The notes beneath the pieces were generated by a model. The model had not been told where the DNA came from, ran no database searches, and was given only the letters and a program-made list of their open reading frames with translations. DNA of 11,352 bases, from contig JAJYXA010000543.1 of assembly GCA_021791235.1 (NCBI GenBank), forward strand, positions 1-11,352, in the 5' to 3' direction. The position numbers were made by a program, and so were the translations under genes. This DNA is from Pseudomonadota bacterium. GTDB lineage: Bacteria > Pseudomonadota > Gammaproteobacteria > Burkholderiales > Thiobacillaceae. Below, piece after piece: positions 1-7,480 of the stretch (the stretch's first letter is position 1; every line of letters starts with the position of its first letter).

Positions 1-2222
1 CGCACCAAAGCCAGGATGGCATCCGGATTGTGGCCGTAATCGGCGATCAGCGTCGCACCGCGGTAACTGAACACATTGAAGCGGCCGGGCACGGTCTCCA
101 CGTCCCCGACGAAGGAATTCAGGCCGACGCGAATCACGTTCCAGTCCAGACCCAGCGCCCACGCGGCCGCAACGGATGCCATCGCATTATCGACCTGGAA
201 ACTGATCGTTCCCTTGCGCGTGAGCGGCACGTCGTCGAGTGCGATCCGCTGCGCAACGGCGCCGCGCTCGGCGGCGACGATGGCATTGTCCTCGACATAG
301 ACGACGCGTCTTCCCCTTGCATGGTGCGTCGCCATCACCGGATGGTGGGGATCGGCGGCGAAGAACGTAACCGCGCCAGGGCAGTTCTCGATCATCTTGG
401 CCACGTCGCGGTCGGCGGCGTTGAGCACGGCCATGCCGTCGGCTGCGATGTTCTGCACGATGACGCGCTTCAACACGGCGAGATCCTCGACCGTGGCGAT
501 ATAGCTCAGTCCGAGATGGTCGCCCTCACCGATGTTGGTGACCACGGCCACCTTGCAGCGGTCGAACGCGAGACCCTCGCGCAACAGGCCGCCGCGGGCC
601 GTCTCGAACACCGCCGCGTCGACCTCGGGGTGCATGAGCACGTTGCGCGCGCTCTTGGGACCGGAGCAATCACCGCTTTCGATGCGGCGTCCGCCAACAT
701 AGATGCCGTCGGTGCAGGTCATGCCGGTGCGCAATCCGCTGCAGGATAGGATATGCGCGATCAGTCGCACCGTCGTGGTCTTGCCGTTGGTGCCGGTCAC
801 CGCCACCACCGGAATGCGGCCGTCCTCGCCCTCCGCGTACATGTCGGCGATAACGGCTTCGCCCACTGCGTGGGCTTTGCCGGCTGAGGGCATGAGATGC
901 ATGCGCAGGCCGGGCGCAGCATTCACCTCGACCACGGCGCCGCCCTGCTCCTCCAGCGGCTGTTGCAGGGTTTCGCACACCATGTCGACGCCGGCGATGT
1001 CCAGACCGATCATTTGCGCCGCCGCTACGGCCTGCGCCTGCACTTCCGGATGCACGTCGTCGGTCACGTCGGTGGCGGTGCCGCCGGTGGACAGATTGGC
1101 ATTGTTGCGCAGAACAATGCGCGTACCCTGCGCCGGCACCGATGTGGCGCTGAGCCCCTGCAGTTCCAGGCGGCGCAAGGCCACTTCGTCGAAGCGGATT
1201 TTCGTCAGCGAGGTGGCGTGCCCTACGCCGCGGCGCGGATCCCGATTGACCTCTTCGACCAGCTGTTGCACCGTGTGTACGCCATCGCCTATGACCAGAG
1301 GCGGTTCGCGGCGCGCCGCCGCGACGAGTTTCCTGCCCACCACCAGCAGGCGGAAATCGTGGCCCGGCACGAAGCGTTCCACCAGGACGGTCGAGCCGTA
1401 ATCCGCTGCGGTGGCGAAGGCCGCCGCCAATTGTTCTCGCGTCGTGACGTTGACCGTGACGCCTTTACCCTGGCTGCCGTCCTGAGGTTTGACCACCACC
1501 GCAGCGCCGATTTCCTGCATGGCCTTCCACGCGTCCTCAAAGTCGGCGACAGGGCGGCCCTGTGGAATCGGTACGCCGGCCGCCTCGATCAGACGCTTGG
1601 TGAGCGTCTTGTCCTGCGCGATCGATTCCGCGATGGCGCTGGTGCGGTCGATTTCTGCGGCCTGGATGCGGCGCTGGCGGCTGCCCCAGCCGAACTGCAC
1701 CAGGCTGCCCTTGGTGAGGCGGCGATAGGGAATCCCGCGCGCGACGGCGGCGTGGACGATCGCTCCGGTGCTGGGCCCCAGGCGCTCGTCCGCGTCGAGT
1801 TCGCGCAGGCGCGCGAGCGCATCGGCCAGGTCGAACGGCGCATCGGCCATGGCTGCCAGGCACAGTTGCTCTGCGAGCGTGAGCGCCAGCCTGCCTACGG
1901 CCTCCTCCGAATATTCCACGGCCACCTGGAATACGCAGCGCTCGATGGTTTGCGTCACCCGCGTGAACGTCACCGGGCAACCGGCCTGCGCCTGCAGGCC
2001 GAGTGCGGCGAACGCGAGCGCATGGGCGAGAGAAATATCTCCGACCTGGCCGATCAGCCGCATAGAACCGATATTGGGGAAGCGGGCGCGCAAGCGCTCC
2101 TCGAAGCCGGGCAGTCCGGACAGCGCACACTCTGCCTCGCGGCAGTGAACCACTGCCTCGATCGCGGTATTGCGGCTCCACAGGTTGGGGCCGCGCAAGG
2201 CTCGGATTCTTGAAACGTCCAT
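1..2222 (-). CDS. cphA: Cyanophycin synthetase CphA (3' end beyond window)
   Basis: ATP-dependent cytosolic polymerase that adds Asp to the polyaspartate backbone and then Arg to each Asp side chain. ATG at 2222 opens with MDVSRIRALRGPNLWS, a typical CphA start. 740 residues are visible; I estimate 100-150 are missing. Domain order: N-domain (about 1-160); ATP-grasp for Asp addition, with KPQDGSQGKGV at 245-255, NLSTGGTATD at 376-385 and metal-binding EVNAAPG at 432-438; Mur-ligase domain for Arg addition, with P-loop GTNGKTTT at 477-484, ETARGG at 540-545, TNIGEGDHLG at 562-571 and DYGHNPDA at 728-735. Both ligase sites therefore look intact. The N-domain lacks the HxxEH motif of self-priming synthetases: the aligned stretch reads HALAF (67-71). 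It should therefore depend on primers from elsewhere (inference). It lies 21 bases downstream of its paralogue, so the two are probably one operon. No strong ribosome binding site is seen. Confidence 0.96.
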   Translation of the reverse strand, partial: MDVSRIRALRGPNLWSRNTAIEAVVHCREAECALSGLPGFEERLRARFPNIGSMRLIGQVGDISLAHALAFAALGLQAQAGCPVTFTRVTQTIERCVFQVAVEYSEEAVGRLALTLAEQLCLAAMADAPFDLADALARLRELDADERLGPSTGAIVHAAVARGIPYRRLTKGSLVQFGWGSRQRRIQAAEIDRTSAIAESIAQDKTLTKRLIEAAGVPIPQGRPVADFEDAWKAMQEIGAAVVVKPQDGSQGKGVTVNVTTREQLAAAFATAADYGSTVLVERFVPGHDFRLLVVGRKLVAAARREPPLVIGDGVHTVQQLVEEVNRDPRRGVGHATSLTKIRFDEVALRRLELQGLSATSVPAQGTRIVLRNNANLSTGGTATDVTDDVHPEVQAQAVAAAQMIGLDIAGVDMVCETLQQPLEEQGGAVVEVNAAPGLRMHLMPSAGKAHAVGEAVIADMYAEGEDGRIPVVAVTGTNGKTTTVRLIAHILSCSGLRTGMTCTDGIYVGGRRIESGDCSGPKSARNVLMHPEVDAAVFETARGGLLREGLAFDRCKVAVVTNIGEGDHLGLSYIATVEDLAVLKRVIVQNIAADGMAVLNAADRDVAKMIENCPGAVTFFAADPHHPVMATHHARGRRVVYVEDNAIVAAERGAVAQRIALDDVPLTRKGTISFQVDNAMASVAAAWALGLDWNVIRVGLNSFVGDVETVPGRFNVFSYRGATLIADYGHNPDAILALV

Positions 2223-2243
2223 CAGTTCGTCTTTGGCCGGCTG

Positions 2244-4463
2244 CTACAGGTTGACCGCTTTGCGCGGCAGGCTTTGCACAGGCGGTTTGCCCCTGCAATC
2301 GTGCTCGAACGTTTCAATGCCGACGCGCGTGATGTCGAGCGCAATGTCCAGCGCCACAGCCGCACCCGCCGCTGCGAGCACGCTCGCAGCGGCATCGGCG
2401 TCGCAGCGTCCATCGCTCAATTGCATGGCGAATGCGGGCAGTTCGACCAGCATGCTTTCAACGGGGCCATGCGCCAGCTGGACGCGGTTGTCGCGCAGGA
2501 AAACTGCGCGGCCGCCGCGGGCGCGCTGCTTGACGATCGCCGGCAGATCGGGATCGAGGCCGTAGAGTATCGTGTCGCCGTCGCACAGGTCAGCCATGCG
2601 CATGACAAAAGGATCGGCCGCATTCAATACGGCCGCGCCTTCGGGCAGGACGATGTCCACTTGGGTGCGCAGAACCTGAAACACCTGCTCGGCATCGTGG
2701 ATCTCGTAGCGGCCAAGCGCCTCGACACTATCGACGTCGGTGACGATGCCGACCAGGCAGCGGTCGTAGGCCACGCCCTGGCCGAGAATGACTTCGGCGC
2801 CGTTTTCGAATACGGCAGCTTCCAGCGATTTGTTGATGAGCAGGCGCTGCCCGGCAGTCCAGCTGGCGCAATCGTTCTTGTCGACCAGCCTGCAGTCGAG
2901 GTACAGACCGTCACGGCAAGCCAGTCCGACCGATTTGCCCGAGAGATGGATCAGCCAGGCGACGAGCCGGGCGATCAATGAAGTGCCGCGCGTGCCGGCC
3001 ACGCCGACGATAGGGATGCGGCCGCTGTCGTTTTGCGGAAAAAGACTGTCCACGATGGCCTGCCCGACCGGGCGCGGCCTGCCTTTGGCCGGCTTCAGGT
3101 GCATCAGCAGACCTGGGCCGGCGTTGACCTCGACCACCGCACCGCGCTGCTCGGCTAGGGGGCGCGAGATGTCCTCGGCGACGATGTCCACGCCGGCGAT
3201 GTCCAGGCCGACGACGCGCGCGGCCAATATGGCCACGGCTGCAACCTCGGGGTGTACTTCATCCGTGACTTCGTCGGCGAGATTGCCGTAGCGGATGACC
3301 AGGACTTTCTTGCCGGCGGGCGGAATCGAATCGGGAGCGTAGCCTTGCCGCTGCAGTTCCATGACGACTGCCGGTTCGCGCTCCAGCCGCACCGGCTCGA
3401 GCGGAAAGGATTCGTCCTCGCCACAGCGCGGATCGCTGTTGATCTGGCTGTCGATCAGCTCGACGATGGTCGAACTGCCGTCGCCGGTGACCCAGGCGGT
3501 CTCGCCGCGCGAGGCCGCGACCAGCTGCTTTCCCACGACCAGCAAGCGATGTTCGACGCCGGGAATGGAACGTTCGACCAGAACCTCGCTGCCCTCGGCA
3601 AGCGCCAACTGGTAGGCGCGCTCGACTTGCTCGCGCGAAGTCAATTCCAGCGACACGCCGCGCGCATGATTGGCATCGATCGGCTTGACCGCTACCGGCA
3701 GACCGATTTCCTCTGCCGCTTCCCAGGCATCTTCCGGGCCGCTCACGACACGCCCTTCGGGCACCGGCACGCCGCAGGCGGCAAGCAGGCTTTTGGTCAG
3801 GTCCTTGTCGCGTGAAATGCCTTCGGCGATAGCCGAAGTCGCGTCGGTTTCTGCGGTCCAGATACGCCGCTGCCGGCAGCCGTAGCCGATCTGTACCAGG
3901 TTGCCCTCGTTGAGGCGTATCCAGGGAATGTGGCGTTCAGTCGCCGCATCGACAATGCTCTCGGTGCTGGGGCCGAGGCAAAGTGAATCGGCCAGTTCGC
4001 GCAGCTTTGCTATCGCACTCGGCACGTCGAACGAGGTGTCGTTGATGGCCGCCATGACCAGGTCGCGGGCCGCCTCGAGGCAGGCACGCGTAACCTGTTC
4101 CTGGCGCGAGCGCACGACGACGCGATAGATCCCGCGCTTGGAGGTCTGACGCGCCTTGCCGAAGCCGGTGCGCTGACCGGCCAGGTTCTGCAATTCAAGG
4201 GCGACGTGTTCCAGGATATGGCCGGCCCAGGTGCCGTCGCGCAAGCGTTGCAGGAAACCGCCGTATTCGCCGACGCTGCAGCGGTGCTCGATCAGCGAAG
4301 GCAGCCAGGAGGACAGGCGCTCATAAAAGCCGGGGATACTATTGGAGGGGGCATCCTCCAGGTCTCCGATATCGACCCAGGCCTCGATGATCGGGCGGTA
4401 GGTCCAGAGGTTTGGTCCGCGCAGCGGGGTTAAACGCAAGAATTCGATATTTTTATATTTCAC
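2244..4463 (-). CDS. cphA': Second cyanophycin synthetase-like protein, CphA' (CphA2-like, degenerate Mur ligase)
   Basis: Paralogue of the downstream CphA, 739 residues. I chose GTG at 4463 because homology begins there (VKYKNIEFLRLTPLRGPNLW). The frame is open further upstream, but that extension resembles nothing in CphA. An AGG triplet lies about 9 bases before the GTG. The N-domain (1-160) keeps GHILEHVALELQ, giving HxxEH at 82-86, with Cys62 upstream. The ATP-grasp keeps K260 and EVNAGPG (445-451), but its glycine loop reads DANHARG (263-269), and about six residues equal to STGGTA are missing near 395. The Mur domain has lost key motifs: the P-loop reads GTRGTS (490-495, no Lys), ETARGG is replaced by ENGAEV, and TN..DHLG by TDVDSVEALG. 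The protein ends before the Mur C-terminal lobe with its DYGHNP motif. Arg ligation from free Arg should be lost. Cyanobacterial CphA2, which polymerises beta-Asp-Arg dipeptides, has a similarly shortened Mur domain. The true activity here is unknown; primer-making or a regulatory role are alternatives. Confidence 0.93.
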   Translation of the reverse strand: MKYKNIEFLRLTPLRGPNLWTYRPIIEAWVDIGDLEDAPSNSIPGFYERLSSWLPSLIEHRCSVGEYGGFLQRLRDGTWAGHILEHVALELQNLAGQRTGFGKARQTSKRGIYRVVVRSRQEQVTRACLEAARDLVMAAINDTSFDVPSAIAKLRELADSLCLGPSTESIVDAATERHIPWIRLNEGNLVQIGYGCRQRRIWTAETDATSAIAEGISRDKDLTKSLLAACGVPVPEGRVVSGPEDAWEAAEEIGLPVAVKPIDANHARGVSLELTSREQVERAYQLALAEGSEVLVERSIPGVEHRLLVVGKQLVAASRGETAWVTGDGSSTIVELIDSQINSDPRCGEDESFPLEPVRLEREPAVVMELQRQGYAPDSIPPAGKKVLVIRYGNLADEVTDEVHPEVAAVAILAARVVGLDIAGVDIVAEDISRPLAEQRGAVVEVNAGPGLLMHLKPAKGRPRPVGQAIVDSLFPQNDSGRIPIVGVAGTRGTSLIARLVAWLIHLSGKSVGLACRDGLYLDCRLVDKNDCASWTAGQRLLINKSLEAAVFENGAEVILGQGVAYDRCLVGIVTDVDSVEALGRYEIHDAEQVFQVLRTQVDIVLPEGAAVLNAADPFVMRMADLCDGDTILYGLDPDLPAIVKQRARGGRAVFLRDNRVQLAHGPVESMLVELPAFAMQLSDGRCDADAAASVLAAAGAAVALDIALDITRVGIETFEHDCRGKPPVQSLPRKAVNL

Positions 4464-4627
4464 GTATAGGGCCTGCCACCGCGCTGACGCTCGGCAAAGA
4501 TTGAGTCTAGACCTGGGAGGCTTAACGCGGGATATGGGGTTAGGGTTTACCAGATTTCGACAAGAATTTCCCGGCCGCCGACCCGCATCGAGGGTAGGCG
4601 CGGGTAATTCGGCATATACTCGTAAAT

Positions 4628-4634
4628 AAAGGAG
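4628..4634 (+). promoter_or_regulatory. Strong Shine-Dalgarno sequence AAAGGAG, far from the ABC start
   Basis: AAAGGAG is the best ribosome binding site in the divergent region, but it lies 56 bases before the ATG at 4691, too far to serve that start directly. It sits 5 bases before TTG at 4640, which opens a 16-codon frame ending in TAG directly before the ATG. The sequence just before 4691 has only a weak purine run (GGG at 4676-4678). Confidence 0.4.
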
Positions 4635-4639
4635 TGACA

Positions 4640-4690
4640 TTGCACCGCAGCAATAGAGCCGCAGCCCTTGATTGCGGGTGCATTTCATAG
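4640..4690 (+). CDS. Possible 16-codon leader peptide ahead of the ABC transporter
   Basis: TTG at 4640, spaced 5 bases from AAAGGAG, starts a frame encoding MHRSNRAAALDCGCIS. It stops at TAG (4688-4690), immediately followed in the same frame by the ATG of the transporter at 4691. Such an arrangement would allow reinitiation or translational coupling. Alternatively the frame is the remnant of a longer N-terminus interrupted by TAG, or pure chance. No run of codons for one amino acid points to classical attenuation, although two Arg codons and one Asp codon are present. Evidence is positional only. Confidence 0.25.
   Translation: MHRSNRAAALDCGCIS
4641..4682 (+). promoter_or_regulatory. Inverted repeat in the 5' leader of the ABC operon
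   Basis: TGCACC (4641-4646) can pair with GGTGCA (4677-4682), and GCAAT (4650-4654) with ATTGC (4671-4675). This gives an 11-bp stem with a 3/1 internal loop and a 16-base apical loop. It begins at the putative leader start codon and ends 8 bases before the transporter ATG, so folding could hinder initiation there and leader translation could open it. There is no U-tract, so it is not a terminator. Regulation is inferred only. Confidence 0.35.
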
Positions 4691-6994
4691 ATGATTTCCG
4701 CTAACAATCATGGAGTTGATCAGCTTTCCGCTTTGCCCGACGCCTGGCGGGCGGAAATCGAGGCAGGTCTGGGGGCAGACGAGAGCCTTCAAGTCTGGCT
4801 GGAAACCGATCTGGACACCGGGTTGCGCTATTCCCGGGGGCTGGTGGCGCTGACGAATCGGCGCCTGCTCGCGCTTCAGGCAGAGGAGCCGAAACGGCGG
4901 GAGTGGACTTTCCAGCCGGAACTCAGCCTGTTGCACCACGATCATGCCGGGGTCGGCACGCTGGAATTGCGTGACGCGGCGTCCTGTCTCGCAACCTGGC
5001 GTTACACCATCGGTCAGAACCCGGCTGCGCAGCGGCTGTTTGACGAATTCGAGCGCCAGCTCGAGAGCCGCCTTTCCGGCCGCCCCGTCGAGCGGCCTCC
5101 CGAAGAGCGTTGCCCCAAGTGCAACACCCTGCTCGAACCCGGCCAGGAGGAATGCCCGGTCTGCGCGCGCGAAATCCATGCGCCGCCGTCGACGCGCACC
5201 TTGCTGCGGCTGGGACGTTTCGCCAGGCCCTATCGCTGGCCTTTGTTCTGGGGCTTTATCCTCACGCTGATTTCGACGGCCGCCGCCATGGTGCCGCCCT
5301 ACCTGACCATGCCGCTGATGGACGACGTGCTGATTCCCTACCAGAGCGGCAAACCCATCGATGCCGGCCTGGTCGTGCTGTTGCTGGGCGGCCTGCTCGG
5401 CGCCGCCGTGCTCGCCTGGGGCTTGGGATGGGTGAAAACCTATATCCTTTCGCTCGTCGCGGAGCATATCGGCTCGGACTTGCGCACCGCCACTTTCGAA
5501 CATCTGATGCGGCTGTCGCTCGAATACTACGGCGGCAAACGCACCGGTGATTTGATGGCGCGCATCGGCTCGGAATCGGACCGCATTTGCCAGTTCCTTT
5601 CGGTGCACGTGCTCGAGTTCGCCACCGACATGCTCATGATCGCGATGACCGCGGTCATACTCTTTTCTGTCGACCCCTGGCTCGCGCTGGTCACCCTGCT
5701 GCCCCTGCCCTTCATCGCCTGGATGATCCAATTGGTGCGCCACCGGCTGCGCATCGGCTTCGAGAAGGCCGACCGCATCTGGTCCGAAATCTCCAATGTG
5801 CTGGCCGACACCATCCCCGGCATCCGCGTGGTGAAGGCCTTCGCCCAGGAGAACCGCGAAACCCAGCGCTTCCGCGCCGCGAACGCAATCAATTTGACGG
5901 TGAACGACCGCGTCAACCGCATCTGGTCGCTGTTCTCGCCGACGGTGACGCTGCTGACCGAAGTCGGCCTGCTCGTCGTCTGGGCCTTCGGCATCTGGCA
6001 GGTGTCGCGCGATCAGATCACCGTGGGCGTATTGACGGCTTTTCTCGCCTATATCACGCGCTTCTATACACGCCTGGATTCCATGAGCCGCATCGTCTCC
6101 ACCACGCAGCGCGCCGCCACCGGCGCGAAGCGCCTGTTCGACATACTCGATCATGTCTCCAGCGTGCCCGACCCGGCGCGTCCGGTGCGCCTGGGCGAGG
6201 TAAAAGGACGCATCGAGATTCGCGACGTCGGCTTTCGCTACGGCAACCGCTCGGTGCTGCGCGGCGTCGATCTCACCGTCGAGCCAGGCGAGATGATCGG
6301 CCTGGTCGGCCACAGCGGCTCGGGCAAGACTACGCTGGTGAACCTCATCTGCCGCTTCTACGACGTAACCGAGGGCGCTATCCGCCTCGACGGCGCCGAC
6401 ATCCGCTCGCTCGCGGTCGCCGATTACAGGCGCAACATCGGCCTGGTGCTGCAGGAACCTTTCCTCTTTTTCGGCACTGTTGCCGACAACATCGCCTACG
6501 GGAAACCGGATGCGTCACGCCAGCAAATCATCGATGCCGCGCGCGCCGCGCACGCGCACGAGTTCATCCTGCGCCTGCCGCAGGGCTACGATTCTCTGGT
6601 CGGCGAGCGCGGTCAGGGGCTGTCCGGCGGCGAACGCCAGCGCATCTCCATTGCCCGCGCCCTGCTCATCGACCCGCATATGCTCATCCTCGACGAGGCC
6701 ACTTCCTCGGTGGATACCGAGACGGAGACCGAAATCCAGAAGGCGCTCGACAACCTGGTGCGCGGGCGCACCACCATCGCCATTGCCCACCGCCTATCGA
6801 CGCTGCGGCGCGCCAACCGCCTGGTGGTGCTCGACCGCGGCCGCATCGTCGAGACGGGCAACCACGACGAGTTGATGGCGCGCGAAGGCGCCTACTACCG
6901 CCTGTACGAGGCCCAGGCGCGCAACATCGACGTGGACCTCGACGAGACAGCCGAGCCAGGATGGAAGATGGAACACAAGGCGAAGGACGAATAA
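4691..6994 (+). CDS. Cyanophycin-associated ABC transporter, exporter-type permease/ATPase fusion with zinc-ribbon N-terminus
   Basis: Inner-membrane half-transporter of 767 residues, expected to work as a dimer. Start is ATG 4691, because an in-frame TAG lies directly before it. Residues 1-130 form a soluble region whose GLVALTNRRLLAL (50-62) recalls bacterial PH-like domains (weak call). A zinc ribbon follows, with Cys at 141, 144, 155 and 158. The type IV exporter membrane domain spans about 180-470, with helices near 184-206, 226-248, 306-328, 330-346 and 418-438. The ATPase has Walker A GHSGSGKTT (540-548), Q-loop Gln588, signature LSGGERQ (644-650), Walker B LILDEAT (665-671) and His700; all catalytic residues are present. 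The extra N-terminus is unlike MsbA-type exporters, which are near 580 residues. It diverges from the cphA pair and overlaps the DUF1854 gene, matching a family I recall as cyanophycin-metabolism-associated. The substrate is unknown; a peptide or amino acid linked to the polymer is a guess. Confidence 0.93.
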   Translation: MISANNHGVDQLSALPDAWRAEIEAGLGADESLQVWLETDLDTGLRYSRGLVALTNRRLLALQAEEPKRREWTFQPELSLLHHDHAGVGTLELRDAASCLATWRYTIGQNPAAQRLFDEFERQLESRLSGRPVERPPEERCPKCNTLLEPGQEECPVCAREIHAPPSTRTLLRLGRFARPYRWPLFWGFILTLISTAAAMVPPYLTMPLMDDVLIPYQSGKPIDAGLVVLLLGGLLGAAVLAWGLGWVKTYILSLVAEHIGSDLRTATFEHLMRLSLEYYGGKRTGDLMARIGSESDRICQFLSVHVLEFATDMLMIAMTAVILFSVDPWLALVTLLPLPFIAWMIQLVRHRLRIGFEKADRIWSEISNVLADTIPGIRVVKAFAQENRETQRFRAANAINLTVNDRVNRIWSLFSPTVTLLTEVGLLVVWAFGIWQVSRDQITVGVLTAFLAYITRFYTRLDSMSRIVSTTQRAATGAKRLFDILDHVSSVPDPARPVRLGEVKGRIEIRDVGFRYGNRSVLRGVDLTVEPGEMIGLVGHSGSGKTTLVNLICRFYDVTEGAIRLDGADIRSLAVADYRRNIGLVLQEPFLFFGTVADNIAYGKPDASRQQIIDAARAAHAHEFILRLPQGYDSLVGERGQGLSGGERQRISIARALLIDPHMLILDEATSSVDTETETEIQKALDNLVRGRTTIAIAHRLSTLRRANRLVVLDRGRIVETGNHDELMAREGAYYRLYEAQARNIDVDLDETAEPGWKMEHKAKDE

Positions 6995-7464
6995 TGCAGG
7001 CGCCGGATTTCCAACTAAAGCGCGACGCCTTCGGCCGGCTGGTATTGACCGCCGCGGACGGCAGCGTGTGCGAAGGCGTGGTACCGGTACGCGCCTTTCC
7101 CATCAGCGCGCCCGGCGAAGGCATCGCGCTGGTCGGCCCCGACGGCCACGAAGCCGCATGGATCGAGCGCCTGGACCAGCTGCCGCAGGCGCTGCGGCAG
7201 CTGGTGGAGGAGGAACTCGCCCGGCGCGAATTCGTGCCGGAGATTCGTCGCATCCACGAGGTCTCGAGCTTCGCCACGCCCAGCACCTGGAAAATCGACA
7301 CCGACCGCGGCGAAACCACGCTGATTCTGTGGGGAGAGGAGGACATCCGCCGGCTCGGCAAGTCCGGCCTGCTGATCGAGGACAGCCACGGCATTCATTT
7401 CCTGGTGCGCGATATCAACCGGCTCGACCGGGCCAGCCGCCGGCTGCTCGACCGATTCCTCTGA
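6994..7464 (+). CDS. DUF1854 protein, cyanophycin-metabolism-associated
   Basis: Soluble protein of 156 residues with no signal peptide or membrane segment. The ATG at 6994 shares its A with the stop TAA (6992-6994) of the ABC gene, and AAGGA at 6983-6987 lies 6 bases upstream. The two genes are thus very likely translated in a coupled way and may form a complex. The sequence fits the DUF1854 family: an N-terminal beta-rich part (FQLKRDAFGRLVLTAADG), a central stretch around IRRIHEVSSFATPSTW (85-100), then TTLILWGEEDIRRLG and a C-terminal segment LLIEDSHGIHFLVRD (126-140). No catalytic motif is recognisable. As I recall, this family is annotated beside cyanophycin genes, which agrees with this locus. 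Its biochemical role is not known; an accessory or regulatory subunit of the adjoining transporter is the simplest inference. Confidence 0.88.
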   Translation: MQAPDFQLKRDAFGRLVLTAADGSVCEGVVPVRAFPISAPGEGIALVGPDGHEAAWIERLDQLPQALRQLVEEELARREFVPEIRRIHEVSSFATPSTWKIDTDRGETTLILWGEEDIRRLGKSGLLIEDSHGIHFLVRDINRLDRASRRLLDRFL

Positions 7465-7480
7465 TCGACACGGCATACCG

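Larger units (their letters stand above)
4464..4690. promoter_or_regulatory. Divergent intergenic region between cphA' and the ABC transporter gene
   Basis: These 227 bases should hold promoters for both the synthetase operon (leftward) and the ABC/DUF1854 operon (rightward). The right half is more AT-rich than the flanking genes. On the plus strand TATACT at 4615-4620 resembles a -10 box, but no good -35 lies about 17 bases upstream, so it is only a candidate. ACCCGC at 4581-4586 and GCGGGT at 4600-4605 form a 6-bp inverted repeat that could be an operator or chance. I found no convincing promoter on the minus strand. Shared control of both operons is an inference from the layout. Confidence 0.45.

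Noticed and set aside
897..2213. 438-codon plus-strand frame opposite cphA
   Set aside because: The minus strand codes continuously for CphA with all motifs; the plus frame is low-information and Arg/Ala/His-rich.
4530..4556. Telomere-like GGGTTAGGGTTTA stretch
   Set aside because: A single short occurrence without tandem repeats, in an ordinary intergenic region; chance.
4464..4688. N-terminal extension of CphA' to ATG at 4688
   Set aside because: The frame is open, but these 75 codons have no CphA-like sequence, while similarity to the paralogue starts right at GTG 4463.
4685..6313. 542-codon frame on the minus strand, opposite the ABC transporter
   Set aside because: It is the antisense shadow of a clear ABC protein; its His/Gln/Arg-rich composition is typical of a GC-rich antisense frame and shows no domain.
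5587..7464. 625-codon plus-strand frame overlapping the ABC gene
   Set aside because: Arg/Pro/Ala-rich out-of-frame sequence across the ATPase domain. Only its last part shares a frame with DUF1854, whose real start is ATG 6994.
7465..7480. Terminator between DUF1854 and the facing ABC gene
   Set aside because: The 16-base gap has no GC-rich stem followed by a T-run on either strand.
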